This document shows, piece after piece, positions 1 to 7,507 of a DNA stretch of 64,000 nucleotides (the stretch's first letter is position 1; every line of letters begins with the position of its first letter). The notes under the pieces are model-generated. The model worked only from the letters and a program-made list of their open reading frames with translations, was not told the origin of the DNA and did not search any database. The stretch comes from Shewanella psychrophila. GTDB lineage: Bacteria; Pseudomonadota; Gammaproteobacteria; Enterobacterales; Shewanellaceae. The stretch spans positions 3,534,001 to 3,598,000 of the forward strand of contig NZ_CP014782.1 of assembly GCF_002005305.1 (NCBI RefSeq), in the 5' to 3' direction. The position numbers and the translations under genes were made by a program.

Positions 1-1
1 T

Positions 2-412
2 AAGGCTATTAAACAGAATATCTCGATCCCAGTTATTGCTAATGGAGATATTGTCACCCCAGAGAAGGCACGCTACGTGCTTGATCATACCGGTGTCGAT
101 GCCCTCATGATAGGACGAGGTGCCCAAGGACGGCCTTGGATTTTCCGAGAAATCCAACATTACCTGGATACGGGTAACAAGCTAGCGCCTGTTGAGATAG
201 ATGAAAAGCGTCTTGTGATGCTGGAACATCTTGAAAACTTATATGAACTGTATGGTGAGTATAAGGGCATCCGTTTTGCTAGAAAGCATGTTGGGTGGTA
301 TTTGGACCAGGAAGAACAGCGTCCATTCCGCGCCGAATTTAATCGGCTGGAGACTGTTGAAAAACAATGTTCCATGGTGGAACGCTATTTTGATGAAATT
401 GCACAGAATTAA
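2..412 (+). CDS. dusB: tRNA-dihydrouridine synthase B, C-terminal part (5' end outside window)
   Basis: Partial gene. The frame is open from the window edge, and the first visible residues (KAIKQNISIPVIANGDI) continue into ALMIGRGAQGRPWIFREI, the FMN/phosphate-binding end of the TIM barrel in the Dus family, followed by the short helical C-terminal domain. DusB reduces specific uridines in the tRNA D-loop to dihydrouridine using FMN and NADPH. It lies 18 bp upstream of fis. In enterobacteria dusB-fis is one operon driven from the strong growth-regulated promoter ahead of dusB, which here would lie outside the window. A GTG at 77 is an internal codon, not a start. Confidence 0.93.
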   Translation, partial: KAIKQNISIPVIANGDIVTPEKARYVLDHTGVDALMIGRGAQGRPWIFREIQHYLDTGNKLAPVEIDEKRLVMLEHLENLYELYGEYKGIRFARKHVGWYLDQEEQRPFRAEFNRLETVEKQCSMVERYFDEIAQN

Positions 413-430
413 TTAAAGAGCAGAATACGA

Positions 431-736
431 ATGTTTGATCAGACTACTAACACAGAAACTCATCAGCTTACAGTTGGCAAAATTGAAACAGCTAACGGTA
501 CTATTAAGCCTCAGTTACTACGTGACGCTGTAAAGCGCGCCGTAACAAACTTTTTCGCTCAAATGGACGGACAAGAAGCTGAAGAAGTATATGAAATGGT
601 GTTGAGCGAAGTTGAAGCTCCTCTGCTAGATATCATCATGCAGCACACTCGCGGCAACCAGACTCGCGCTGCGAACATGCTGGGTATCAACCGTGGTACT
701 CTGCGTAAGAAATTGAAAAAGTACGGCATGAACTAA
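431..736 (+). CDS. fis: DNA-binding nucleoid protein Fis
   Basis: 101 residues, against 98 in E. coli. The C-terminal half (QHTRGNQTRAANMLGINRG, then TLRKKLKKYGMN) is the Fis helix-turn-helix, about residues 74-98. The N-terminal half is the variable dimer and beta-hairpin part. Fis is a homodimer that bends DNA, activates rRNA and tRNA promoters and helps site-specific recombination and replication. It is the last gene of the dusB-fis operon and is followed at once by a strong intrinsic terminator. Identification is very secure because the C terminus is almost invariant in the family. Confidence 0.97.
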   Translation: MFDQTTNTETHQLTVGKIETANGTIKPQLLRDAVKRAVTNFFAQMDGQEAEEVYEMVLSEVEAPLLDIIMQHTRGNQTRAANMLGINRGTLRKKLKKYGMN

Positions 737-752
737 TCATTCTTTCCTTACT

Positions 753-786
753 AAATAAAAAAACCAGCTTCGGCTGGTTTTTTTAT
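753..786 (+). terminator. Intrinsic terminator after fis
   Basis: Perfect 8-bp stem AAACCAGC (761-768), UUCG tetraloop (769-772), GCTGGTTT (773-780), followed by a T run. It ends the dusB-fis operon. Confidence 0.92.
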
Positions 787-894
787 GTCTGATTTTTCAC
801 CTAAGTTTAATCTACATCATAAAAAGGTCTATTCCCGACTAATTTAGTCAAGTTTTACTTGTCCATAAGCTAAGTGGCAAATAACATCCCACTA

Positions 895-917
895 AAGATA
901 TAAATTATTTACAGCTT
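895..917 (+). promoter_or_regulatory. NsrR-like operator upstream of the RIC gene
   Basis: The 23 bp form an 11-1-11 inverted repeat: left arm AAGATATAAAT, central T, right arm ATTTACAGCTT. The reverse complement of the right arm is AAGCTGTAAAT, 9 of 11 identical to the left arm. The spacing and the AAG...CTT ends fit the NsrR site described in gammaproteobacteria (AAGATGYATTT arms). It sits just before the Shine-Dalgarno of the Fe-S repair gene, a classic NsrR target. No nsrR gene is in the window, so the assignment rests on motif and target gene. Confidence 0.55.
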
Positions 918-927
918 TGGAGCAAGT

Positions 928-1644
928 ATGAGCACAACTTTTCAATCGGATCTCAAGCTATCCCAGCAACGTGTCGGAAAGTTAGTAGCCGATGATTTTC
1001 GAGCCGCGCATATTTTCAGTCAATTCGATATCGATTTCTGTTGCGGTGGAGGACGTTCACTCGCCTCGGCCTGTGACAGAGCTGGGGCAGACTTAACAGA
1101 AGTAGAAGCCGCGCTGATCGCCATCGATACATCGGGGCCTAAGGAAGATACACTCAATCAACTCGCCATCGATAAACTGATCGACTATATCGAAGAGACG
1201 CATCATACCTATGTGCGAGAAAAAGCCCCACTGCTACTCGAGTACAGCCAGAAGATGGTGCGCGCCCAGGGCGAAAATTATCCGGAGATAAAGCCATTTG
1301 CGGGCTGGGTGCAGGCATTAGTCGAAGATCTCGTTCCTCACTTGATGAAGGAGGAAAAGATTTTATTTCCTGCCATCAGGGCCATGGCCGACGGAGCATC
1401 TGTTAACGCTTGTTTCGGGCACATAGGCAATCCTATCAATGCCATGGAACATGAGCATAACGAGGCGGTTCAGATGCTGGAAAAGCTCCATGAGCTCACC
1501 AATCACTTCCAACCTCCTGAGTATGCCTGTACCACCTGGCGCGTATGCTACGCCACTTTGGCAGAGTTTGAGGCCGACTTGAAACAACATATTCATCTGG
1601 AAAATAATATCTTGTTCCCTAAGGCTCTGGCCCAGTCTGAATAG
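928..1644 (+). CDS. ytfE: Di-iron repair of iron centres protein (RIC; YtfE/ScdA)
   Basis: 238 residues. The N-terminal ~60-residue ScdA_N (DUF542) domain contains the DFCCGGGRSL signature (Cys38-Cys39). A hemerythrin-like four-helix domain follows, with His/Glu ligands in THHTYVREKAP, PHLMKEEKILFPAI, MEHEHNEA and HIHLENNILFP. RIC proteins use a non-haem di-iron centre to restore Fe-S clusters damaged by nitric oxide or oxidative stress, in the cytoplasm. The start is supported by TTGGAGC just upstream. The gene stands alone between terminator-like structures and has an NsrR-like site overlapping its leader, so nitric-oxide induction is likely. Length matches the family (E. coli YtfE is about 220). 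Confidence 0.93.
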   Translation: MSTTFQSDLKLSQQRVGKLVADDFRAAHIFSQFDIDFCCGGGRSLASACDRAGADLTEVEAALIAIDTSGPKEDTLNQLAIDKLIDYIEETHHTYVREKAPLLLEYSQKMVRAQGENYPEIKPFAGWVQALVEDLVPHLMKEEKILFPAIRAMADGASVNACFGHIGNPINAMEHEHNEAVQMLEKLHELTNHFQPPEYACTTWRVCYATLAEFEADLKQHIHLENNILFPKALAQSE

Positions 1645-1668
1645 ATTTTAGCATATCTGTATGATGAA

Positions 1669-1692
1669 ATAGGCCTGCAACTACAGGCCTAT
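1669..1692. terminator. Terminator-like hairpin after ytfE
   Basis: Perfect 9-bp inverted repeat ATAGGCCTG (1669-1677) / CAGGCCTAT (1684-1692) around a 6-nt loop. It has no T run, so termination efficiency is uncertain. It lies between convergent ytfE (+) and the yigB operon (-). Confidence 0.45.
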
Positions 1693-1729
1693 CAGTGAGG
1701 AATTAGATCGCGACTCGATGTAAAGGAGA

Positions 1730-1819
1730 CTAATGGAGAGAGGCTTGTTGTTCATTTTGTTTGATCAGCAGCTCTATCAACTCCCTAATCTTAGGCTCAG
1801 CATCAATAAACTTACTCAT
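1730..1819 (-). CDS. Candidate 29-residue small protein downstream of yigB
   Basis: A short ORF on the minus strand starts with ATG at 1819, preceded by GGTGGAG at good spacing, and ends at 1730. It encodes MSKFIDAEPKIRELIELLIK followed by QNEQQASLH, an acidic/amphipathic helix-like peptide. The frame also stays open upstream of the ATG to the yigB stop codon, which is in the same frame, so it could instead be an eroded C-terminal extension of the phosphatase. It would be the last gene of the lptM-to-yigB operon. I do not recognise the peptide. Conservation in relatives would decide whether it is real. Confidence 0.4.
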   Translation of the reverse strand: MSKFIDAEPKIRELIELLIKQNEQQASLH

Positions 1820-1864
1820 ATTAGCTCCACCACTACGGGCATCATAAATATAATCAGCAAGACG

Positions 1865-2587
1865 TTAAATAAGACTTTCTAAAAAACTTCCAATCATATC
1901 AATCTCTATATGAGGCAAGATGCCTCTGTGCTCTCTGATCTTGGAGCGACCGAAGCTTGGATTAAGCCAAACAGACTGACAGCCTGCCATTCTGGCTCCC
2001 ATAACATCGGATGCATGACTATCCCCGACGTGCAGTAAGCTATGTAATGAAATGTCCAGCCTGCGACTGGCAATATAAAACATATCCGGATAAGGCTTCA
2101 TACGAGTGCCCTCACCAGGGTGGAGCACAAATTCCAACACACCACCCAGACCAACTTTATCGGCATCGACATTGCCGTTAGTGATGCCGATTAATGGATA
2201 TGTAAAGCTCAATTCTCGAAGCAAGTTTATGATAGACCTTGGAACGGTAAAATCTGAGCGCTTTTGTAAGAAATGATTCAAGCCCGCCATGGCACCCGAT
2301 TCGGCACGCTCTCTGGAGTAGCCAAGCATTAACAGGCCTTGTTCCAACATGATCAAACGTGCGGCAGTCGTATCATGGGCAAGCTCGGGCTGACTCTGAA
2401 TTAGACTCGCTTTAAGCTTTATCCAGTCATCTATTTGCCAGCGACGCGTTTCGCTATAGGTTTGATGTAAAAATTGCTGCAGTGAGGCTTCTGCGGCCCT
2501 GATCACGGGACCATTATCATATAAGGTGTCATCGAGATCGAAGCTGATCGCTTGAAATGGACGAGGCCTGAGATATATCCGCGTCAT
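1865..2587 (-). CDS. yigB: HAD-superfamily hydrolase YigB (FMN/pyrimidine phosphatase type)
   Basis: 240 residues (E. coli YigB 238). HAD motif I is FDLDDTLYDN (residues ~15-24), with the catalytic Asp nucleophile and the acid/base Asp two residues later. Motif II lies in LIGITNGN, and motif IV is LLHVGDSHASDVMGARMAG. YigB-type enzymes remove phosphate from FMN and from the riboflavin precursor 5-amino-6-(5-phosphoribitylamino)uracil in the cytoplasm. The start ATG overlaps the xerC stop by one base, so the two are translationally coupled. The order dapF-DUF484-xerC-yigB matches E. coli, which strengthens the call. Confidence 0.88.
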   Translation of the reverse strand: MTRIYLRPRPFQAISFDLDDTLYDNGPVIRAAEASLQQFLHQTYSETRRWQIDDWIKLKASLIQSQPELAHDTTAARLIMLEQGLLMLGYSRERAESGAMAGLNHFLQKRSDFTVPRSIINLLRELSFTYPLIGITNGNVDADKVGLGGVLEFVLHPGEGTRMKPYPDMFYIASRRLDISLHSLLHVGDSHASDVMGARMAGCQSVWLNPSFGRSKIREHRGILPHIEIDMIGSFLESLI

Positions 2588-3513
2588 CAGCCTTTCTCCC
2601 CTTTCCCATTATTGAGCTTCTTAGCTCTACTGGCTCTTGGGTGGGCTCCATCGTACACTTTTGCCAGATGCTGAAAATCTAAACTTGTGTATATTTGAGT
2701 CGTCGAGAGATTGGCATGGCCAAGGAGCTCCTGTACCGCACGCAGATCGGCGCTCGACTCCAGCATATGAGTCGCAAATGAGTGGCGTAATTTATGGGGA
2801 TGGACCCGCATATTCAAGGCTTGCTCCTGCCCCCACTTGGCTAATCTGGCTTGTATACTTCTATGAGCAAGGCGTTTTCCCTTGGCTGTAACAAATAACG
2901 CATCATCTTGGCTGGGAATACTTTCTCTAAACACTAACCAAGCTTGAATGGCATCGATCGCACATCTCCCTACAGGGACTATCCTTTCCTTGCTTCCTTT
3001 ACCTAATACCTTAACTTGCCGTTCGGCAAAGCGGATATCAAGCACATCTAAAGCCGCCAGCTCGGCGAGTCGTAGGCCAGAAGAGTAAAACAACTCCATG
3101 ATGGCTTTATCACGCACACTCAGAGGGTCGTCGGCGTCTATCTCTAATAGGTGGGTAACAGAATCGAGATCCATATTTTTGGGCAGAGGTTTATTCTGCT
3201 TAGGCGCACTCAGACTCTTTGCGGGATTAGCCTTAATGACTCCTTCAACCAATAAAAAGTCGCAAAACTGCTTTACCGCAGAAAGCGTTAATGACAGGGA
3301 GCGGGGGCTCAGGCCTTGGCGGTGTAGTTGACCTAAAACATGTTGAATTTGATCATGGCTAACTTCAGACCAAGGGATAGCAAAGGAGACATTTGCTTCG
3401 AGCTTATGGGAAACCCGATGTAACTCGAATAGGTAATTTCGTACTGTATGCGCAGAAAGCTGCCGCTCAGCACTCAAATAACTCTCAAACTGTTTGAACC
3501 AGTTGGCGTTCAT
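2587..3513 (-). CDS. xerC: Tyrosine recombinase XerC
   Basis: 308 residues. The N-terminal SAM-like core-binding domain (about 1-100) is followed by the catalytic domain with all six conserved residues visible: Arg148 (SSGLRLAEL), Lys172 (GKGSKERIV), His240 and Arg243 (HPHKLRHSFATH), His266 (LLGHANLSTTQ) and Tyr275 (IYTSL), the nucleophile. With XerD it resolves chromosome dimers at dif under FtsK control. Its place between DUF484 and yigB is the conserved dapF-xerC context. Nothing suggests a mobile integrase. Confidence 0.96.
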   Translation of the reverse strand: MNANWFKQFESYLSAERQLSAHTVRNYLFELHRVSHKLEANVSFAIPWSEVSHDQIQHVLGQLHRQGLSPRSLSLTLSAVKQFCDFLLVEGVIKANPAKSLSAPKQNKPLPKNMDLDSVTHLLEIDADDPLSVRDKAIMELFYSSGLRLAELAALDVLDIRFAERQVKVLGKGSKERIVPVGRCAIDAIQAWLVFRESIPSQDDALFVTAKGKRLAHRSIQARLAKWGQEQALNMRVHPHKLRHSFATHMLESSADLRAVQELLGHANLSTTQIYTSLDFQHLAKVYDGAHPRASRAKKLNNGKGEKG

Positions 3514-3586
3514 CTAACTCCTCAGTTGCCTACGAGCCTTGTAAGCAGCTTCTTTATAGGCTAATAGCCAGATCCAAACTGCACAC

Positions 3587-4225
3587 TTAAAGTTTAGGTA
3601 AAAGATGATCTATGAGTTGCTTCAATTGATCCAAGAGTAAATGATCCATTTCCGGATGAAAATGCATAGCATTTTGACTCGCTATGGCAAAAATGACCTG
3701 ACCACATTGCTCTGATAATCTAGATAAAGCCACTGAGCCGACTTCACAGCCAAATAAACGTTTCGACTCTGCCGTAGTGAGTCGACCAAAATAATAACCT
3801 TGGCTCAGGCGCTTACTCCAGATACGCGACAACTCACTATCAATGTCGTGTACCGTAATTAAACGAACGTGACTAAACTGGAATTGCGCTTTTAAGCTTT
3901 CAGACAACTCTTGCCTAAGTTCGCCAAGATCTTCACATTCAAGCAGCTTAAGTGAAAGTTTGGTATTGAACATATAGATCATCTCATTACGGGTAGCCAT
4001 ACCCATTAAAGATGTGATCTCCTCCTCTAACTGCTGCACCCGACTACGCAGCATCTCTTGTTGACGCTCAACCAAAGACACTGCTCCACGTTCCGCATGA
4101 GGAATTCGCATTGCCAACAGCAACTCAGGATAACGACTGAAAAAGTCAGGATTATCCAGTAAGTACTCTCGAATCAATATCTCATCGAACGGCAATTGTT
4201 TCTTTATATTAGTCATTTCGGTCAT
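3587..4225 (-). CDS. DUF484 family protein (YigA-like)
   Basis: 212 residues. The N terminus FDEILIREYLLDNPDFFSRYPELL is typical of DUF484. A coiled-coil stretch (about 50-75: LVERQQEMLRSRVQQLEEEI) leads into a GAF-like C-terminal fold. The family lies between dapF and xerC in many gammaproteobacteria and has no established biochemical role. Its ATG overlaps the dapF stop by four bases (ATGA), so it is translated as part of the lysA-dapF-xerC operon. Function is unknown; context suggests only operon membership. Confidence 0.85.
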   Translation of the reverse strand: MTEMTNIKKQLPFDEILIREYLLDNPDFFSRYPELLLAMRIPHAERGAVSLVERQQEMLRSRVQQLEEEITSLMGMATRNEMIYMFNTKLSLKLLECEDLGELRQELSESLKAQFQFSHVRLITVHDIDSELSRIWSKRLSQGYYFGRLTTAESKRLFGCEVGSVALSRLSEQCGQVIFAIASQNAMHFHPEMDHLLLDQLKQLIDHLLPKL

Positions 4226-5064
4226 GTTTGTATCTGTCCGTCATATACGTGTTCTGCAGGTCCAGTCATCCATAAAGGCTTACCCTCTCCTTCCCAATTA
4301 ATAGTCAGAGTACCGCCGGGGAGATCGACACGAACACTTTTATCGAGCTTACCTTGCAACAAACCCACGACAACCGCAGCACATGCTCCTGTACCACAAG
4401 CAAGCGTCTCTGCTGCGCCTCGCTCATATACTCTAAGTTTAATATGACCTGAGTTAATCACCTGCATAAAACCGACATTCACTCCCTTTGGAAAGCGATC
4501 ATGCTGAGTTAATAAAGCCCCAATCCCCTCAACATCTGCAGTCTGAATATCTTCCACATCCAAAACACAGTGTGGGTTACCCATTGAAACGGCGCCACAG
4601 AGAAAGGTCTGCACCTTAGATTCTGCAATATCAGCCTGTAACAAATATGTTTTTTCGGGTCTCTTAGCATTAAAAGGGATCTTACTGGGTTCGAGTATCG
4701 GAATCCCCATATTCACGGTGACATTGCCGTCTCGTTCCAGTCGCAGGGTGAGCTTGCCGTTGGAGGTGCTGACTTTAATTTTCTGTTTGTTGGTCAAGCC
4801 CTTGTTACGCACAAATCGAGCGAAACAACGTGCGCCGTTACCACACTGCTCAACCTCTCCTCCATCTGCATTGAAAATACGATAGTGGAAATCAAGTTCG
4901 GGATCATAAGGAGGCTCCACCAAAAGCAACTGATCGAAACCTATACCAAAATTTCGATCCGCAAGGCGCTTGATCTGCTCAGGCGAGAAGAACACATTCT
5001 GTGTTACGCCGTCGACCACCATAAAATCATTGCCTAAACCATGCATCTTAGTGAAATGGATCAA
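4222..5064 (-). CDS. dapF: Diaminopimelate epimerase
   Basis: 280 residues (E. coli 274). The two catalytic cysteines of the cofactor-free epimerase are present: Cys74 in NADGGEVEQCGNGARC and Cys223 in AETLACGTGACAA. DapF converts LL-diaminopimelate to the meso form, used in peptidoglycan and as the direct precursor of lysine. It is downstream of lysA, which decarboxylates its product, so the pair forms the end of the DAP-lysine pathway. Starts with MIHFTKMHGLGNDFMVVD, the usual family N terminus. Confidence 0.97.
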   Translation of the reverse strand: MIHFTKMHGLGNDFMVVDGVTQNVFFSPEQIKRLADRNFGIGFDQLLLVEPPYDPELDFHYRIFNADGGEVEQCGNGARCFARFVRNKGLTNKQKIKVSTSNGKLTLRLERDGNVTVNMGIPILEPSKIPFNAKRPEKTYLLQADIAESKVQTFLCGAVSMGNPHCVLDVEDIQTADVEGIGALLTQHDRFPKGVNVGFMQVINSGHIKLRVYERGAAETLACGTGACAAVVVGLLQGKLDKSVRVDLPGGTLTINWEGEGKPLWMTGPAEHVYDGQIQT

Positions 5065-5162
5065 GTTAGGTATCCTTTAAATCGCTCTGTTTCGCCGCTC
5101 AGTAAAACCTTTGTACTTTTTCTAAGAAGGAAACAGAAACATCATCAGTTAATATAAACAGT

Positions 5163-6407
5163 TTACGGCAGGAGTTGCTCACCTTGCCATAGCTGAGTCA
5201 CTTTTTCTCTCTCTCGGATAACATAAGCCTGCTCCCCATCGACCATCAACTCGGCAGCACGAGGCCGTGAATTGTAGTTAGATGACATGGTAAAGCCATA
5301 GGCGCCCGATGAGCGCACAGCCAGGTAATCACCCGCAGCTATATTCAACTGCCTATCTTTGCCTAAGAAGTCACCGGTTTCACACACAGGGCCAACGATA
5401 TCGTAATTTAGGGTTTCACCATCACGTGGGTTAACAGGAATAATATTTTGCCAAGCGCTGTAAAGCGCAGGACGGATAAGATCATTCATCGCACCATCGA
5501 CCAGTGCAAAGTGCTTATCACCGTTGCCTTTAAGATAGAGCACCTGAGTCACAAAAATACCTGCATTCGCTGCAATAGCACGACCAGGTTCGAAAATGAG
5601 CTTAAGATCTCGGGAGCCTAAGCGTTCGAGCAAGGCCGCGGCATATACATCAGGTTGAGGCGGTGTCTCACCGTCATAAGGCACACCTAAGCCACCACCC
5701 ACATCGAAATGTTCAATATGAATATCCTGCTCAGCGAGTCTGTCGATTAGGGCTAACATACGATCCATAGCATCGAGGAAAGGCTGCATCTCGGTCAACT
5801 GGGAACCGATATGACAATCAACACCTTTAACTTTTAAATTTGGTAATGCTGCGGCGCGGGCAAAAATAGCCTCAGCCTCCTCCATAGCAATACCAAACTT
5901 GTTCTCTTTAAGACCCGTAGATATATATGGGTGTGTACCGGCATCGACATCTGGGTTAACGCGCAGTGAAACTGGTGCCAGCTTGCCAATACGGCCGGCA
6001 ACGATATTTAGCTGCTCAAGCTCAGCAGCCGATTCGACGTTAAAACAATGAATATCTAGATTGAGCGCCATCTCCATTTCGTCGGTTGTCTTACCCACCC
6101 CAGAAAATACCACTTTGGCGGGATCGCCACCGGCTTCTATCACTCGCAGCAACTCACCACCAGAAACGATATCGAAGCCACTTCCCAAACGGGCAAGCAC
6201 GTTCAGAACGGCAATGTTAGAGTTAGCTTTTACGGCGTAACAGATAAGATGAGGATGATCGGCTACCGCACGGTCAAATGCGTGCCAATGACGCTCTAAC
6301 GTAGCACGAGAATAGATGTACAAAGGAGTACCGTGGGTACGAGCCAGCTCAGCCACAGAGCAATCTTCAGCTAATAATTCATTATTTGTATAGAGAAAAT
6401 GATCCAA
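5163..6407 (-). CDS. lysA: Diaminopimelate decarboxylase
   Basis: 414 residues. Fold-type III PLP decarboxylase with the Schiff-base lysine Lys60 in CYAVKANSN. It also has the HIGSQL loop near residue 197, the glycine-rich FDVGGGLGVPY phosphate loop, EPGRAI, and CETGDFL carrying the active-site cysteine contributed to the partner subunit. It decarboxylates meso-diaminopimelate to L-lysine. The gene starts 4 bp after the lptM stop codon and is followed by dapF. The order lptM-lysA-dapF is frequent in gammaproteobacteria. Confidence 0.97.
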   Translation of the reverse strand: MDHFLYTNNELLAEDCSVAELARTHGTPLYIYSRATLERHWHAFDRAVADHPHLICYAVKANSNIAVLNVLARLGSGFDIVSGGELLRVIEAGGDPAKVVFSGVGKTTDEMEMALNLDIHCFNVESAAELEQLNIVAGRIGKLAPVSLRVNPDVDAGTHPYISTGLKENKFGIAMEEAEAIFARAAALPNLKVKGVDCHIGSQLTEMQPFLDAMDRMLALIDRLAEQDIHIEHFDVGGGLGVPYDGETPPQPDVYAAALLERLGSRDLKLIFEPGRAIAANAGIFVTQVLYLKGNGDKHFALVDGAMNDLIRPALYSAWQNIIPVNPRDGETLNYDIVGPVCETGDFLGKDRQLNIAAGDYLAVRSSGAYGFTMSSNYNSRPRAAELMVDGEQAYVIREREKVTQLWQGEQLLP

Positions 6408-6411
6408 GAGT

Positions 6412-6567
6412 CTATTCCTTATTGCTTTGTTTCTTTGGTTGCTGCTGTTCTTGTTTCTGGTTATCTTTTTTGTCTGGCGATTTATATAACGCCCCTGTTT
6501 GTCCGCAAGCGGTCACAAAAAGGCTGGCAAATAATATCAGTGAACACAGTCTCATTTTTCTCAACAT
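6412..6567 (-). CDS. lptM: LPS translocon maturation lipoprotein LptM (YifL)
   Basis: 51-residue lipoprotein beginning MLRKMRLCSL. The lipobox VTAC is followed by GQTGALY, the conserved start of mature LptM/YifL (CGLKGPLY in E. coli). The tail is short and rich in Lys, Gln and Pro. In E. coli LptM binds the LptD-LptE complex and promotes correct disulfide pairing in LptD in the outer membrane. I chose ATG 6567 because GGAAAG precedes it. An ATG at 6579 would add four residues, and one at 6555 would shorten it. The stop is 4 bp from the lysA start, so this is the first gene of the lysine operon. Confidence 0.85.
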   Translation of the reverse strand: MLRKMRLCSLILFASLFVTACGQTGALYKSPDKKDNQKQEQQQPKKQSNKE

Positions 6568-6760
6568 CAATCTTTCCATCTAATAGGGTATGAGTGCTAT
6601 TTTTAATCTTATCGGTATTTAGTCGCTTCGAGTCTTAGAACGCGCGAGCTCTAAACTCTCACTACAGCCTACCGATGTTGCAGAGTTCAGCTTTCTACGT
6701 CAAGCATATATAGGCCTAATACATACTAAACTGAAATTTATTTGCTACGAGTAAGCACTA

Positions 6761-7026
6761 ATACCATTCCATATAAGTATCTGGTCAGTTCAGAGACTCT
6801 CAGTTTTTTCAATTCAAGGCACATTGATGAGGAAATGGTTATTCCCTTTTAAGTCAATGTAACGCAGAAGTGGAAACACTGAGAGCCTCACGTAGTGCGG
6901 GTTTCAAAGCCCTTTATGCTACGTTGAATGTTTTCGATATAGAATAACTATTAGCTTCAAATATTCGCCTAGCCTACAGTGCTTTGAACTCCCGCTGAAT
7001 GATCAGATACTAACTCGGAATGGTAT
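6761..7026. mobile_element. MITE-like inverted-repeat element, copy A
   Basis: A 266-bp non-coding block begins with ATACCATTCC (6761-6770) and ends with its exact reverse complement GGAATGGTAT (7017-7026). The similarity extends inward (AGTATCTG at 6777-6784 against CAGATACT at 7004-7011), giving termini of about 30 bp. It has no ORF. Internal words aattcaaggc and agaataacta also occur in copy B near 63.1 kb, so the two belong to one family. The element fills most of the lptM/cyaY divergent interval and may have displaced or supplied promoters. No clear target-site duplication is seen. Confidence 0.65.
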
Positions 7027-7117
7027 AAGATGATTTTCGTAAAAAGTAATGGAGCATACCAATCTCGATTGTTACTATGTAAACATTCAAATTTGCCCCA
7101 TTGAAGGACGAAAACAG

Positions 7118-7447
7118 ATGGCAATGACAGACTCACAATTTCATCAACTTGCCGATGAGATGTTTCAATCGATAGATAACGCTATCGAGCTTGCTATCGA
7201 TGAACAAGATGCAGACATAGATATCGATGCATCGGGAAATGTATTGCAGCTAGAGTTTGAAGATGGTTCTAAGATCGTAATAAACAAGCAAGAGCCTCTG
7301 CATCAAATCTGGCTTGCAACGAAATTTGGTGGTTATCATTTTTCCTATATCGAAGGAAAATGGATCGATGAGCGAAATGGTGGTGAATTTATGCCTTTCG
7401 TCCTCGAGTCTATTCTCAAGCAAGGTGGCTTAAATCTATCTCTTTAG
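7118..7447 (+). CDS. cyaY: Frataxin homologue CyaY
   Basis: 109 residues from ATG 7118 (MAMTDSQFHQLADEMF), matching the ~106-residue bacterial family. Family signatures are an acidic first helix, IDIDASGNVLQLEFEDGSKIVINKQEPLHQIWLATKFGGYHF, described here by its core IVINKQEPLHQIWLA, and the following GGYHF. CyaY binds iron and regulates IscS-driven Fe-S cluster assembly. GAAGGA about 10 bp upstream supports this start. The frame is open 23 codons further upstream to 7049 but that extension is unlike the family. It converges on cyaA, as in E. coli. Confidence 0.95.
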   Translation: MAMTDSQFHQLADEMFQSIDNAIELAIDEQDADIDIDASGNVLQLEFEDGSKIVINKQEPLHQIWLATKFGGYHFSYIEGKWIDERNGGEFMPFVLESILKQGGLNLSL

Positions 7448-7472
7448 CCAATAGTTATCTGACAAAAATGAT

Positions 7473-7497
7473 AAAAGGGAACCTTAGGTTCCCTTTT
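7473..7497. terminator. Bidirectional terminator between cyaY and cyaA
   Basis: Perfect 11-bp stem AAAAGGGAACC (7473-7483), loop TTA, GGTTCCCTTTT (7487-7497). A/T tracts on both sides serve both convergent genes. Confidence 0.92.
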
Positions 7498-7507
7498 AAA
7501 TGATAGG

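Noticed and set aside
2637..2891. Plus-strand ORF inside xerC
   Set aside because: Antisense to a secure gene and without family similarity.
7049..7117. Upstream start of cyaY at 7049
   Set aside because: Would add 23 residues unlike the family; GAAGGA and alignment support ATG 7118.
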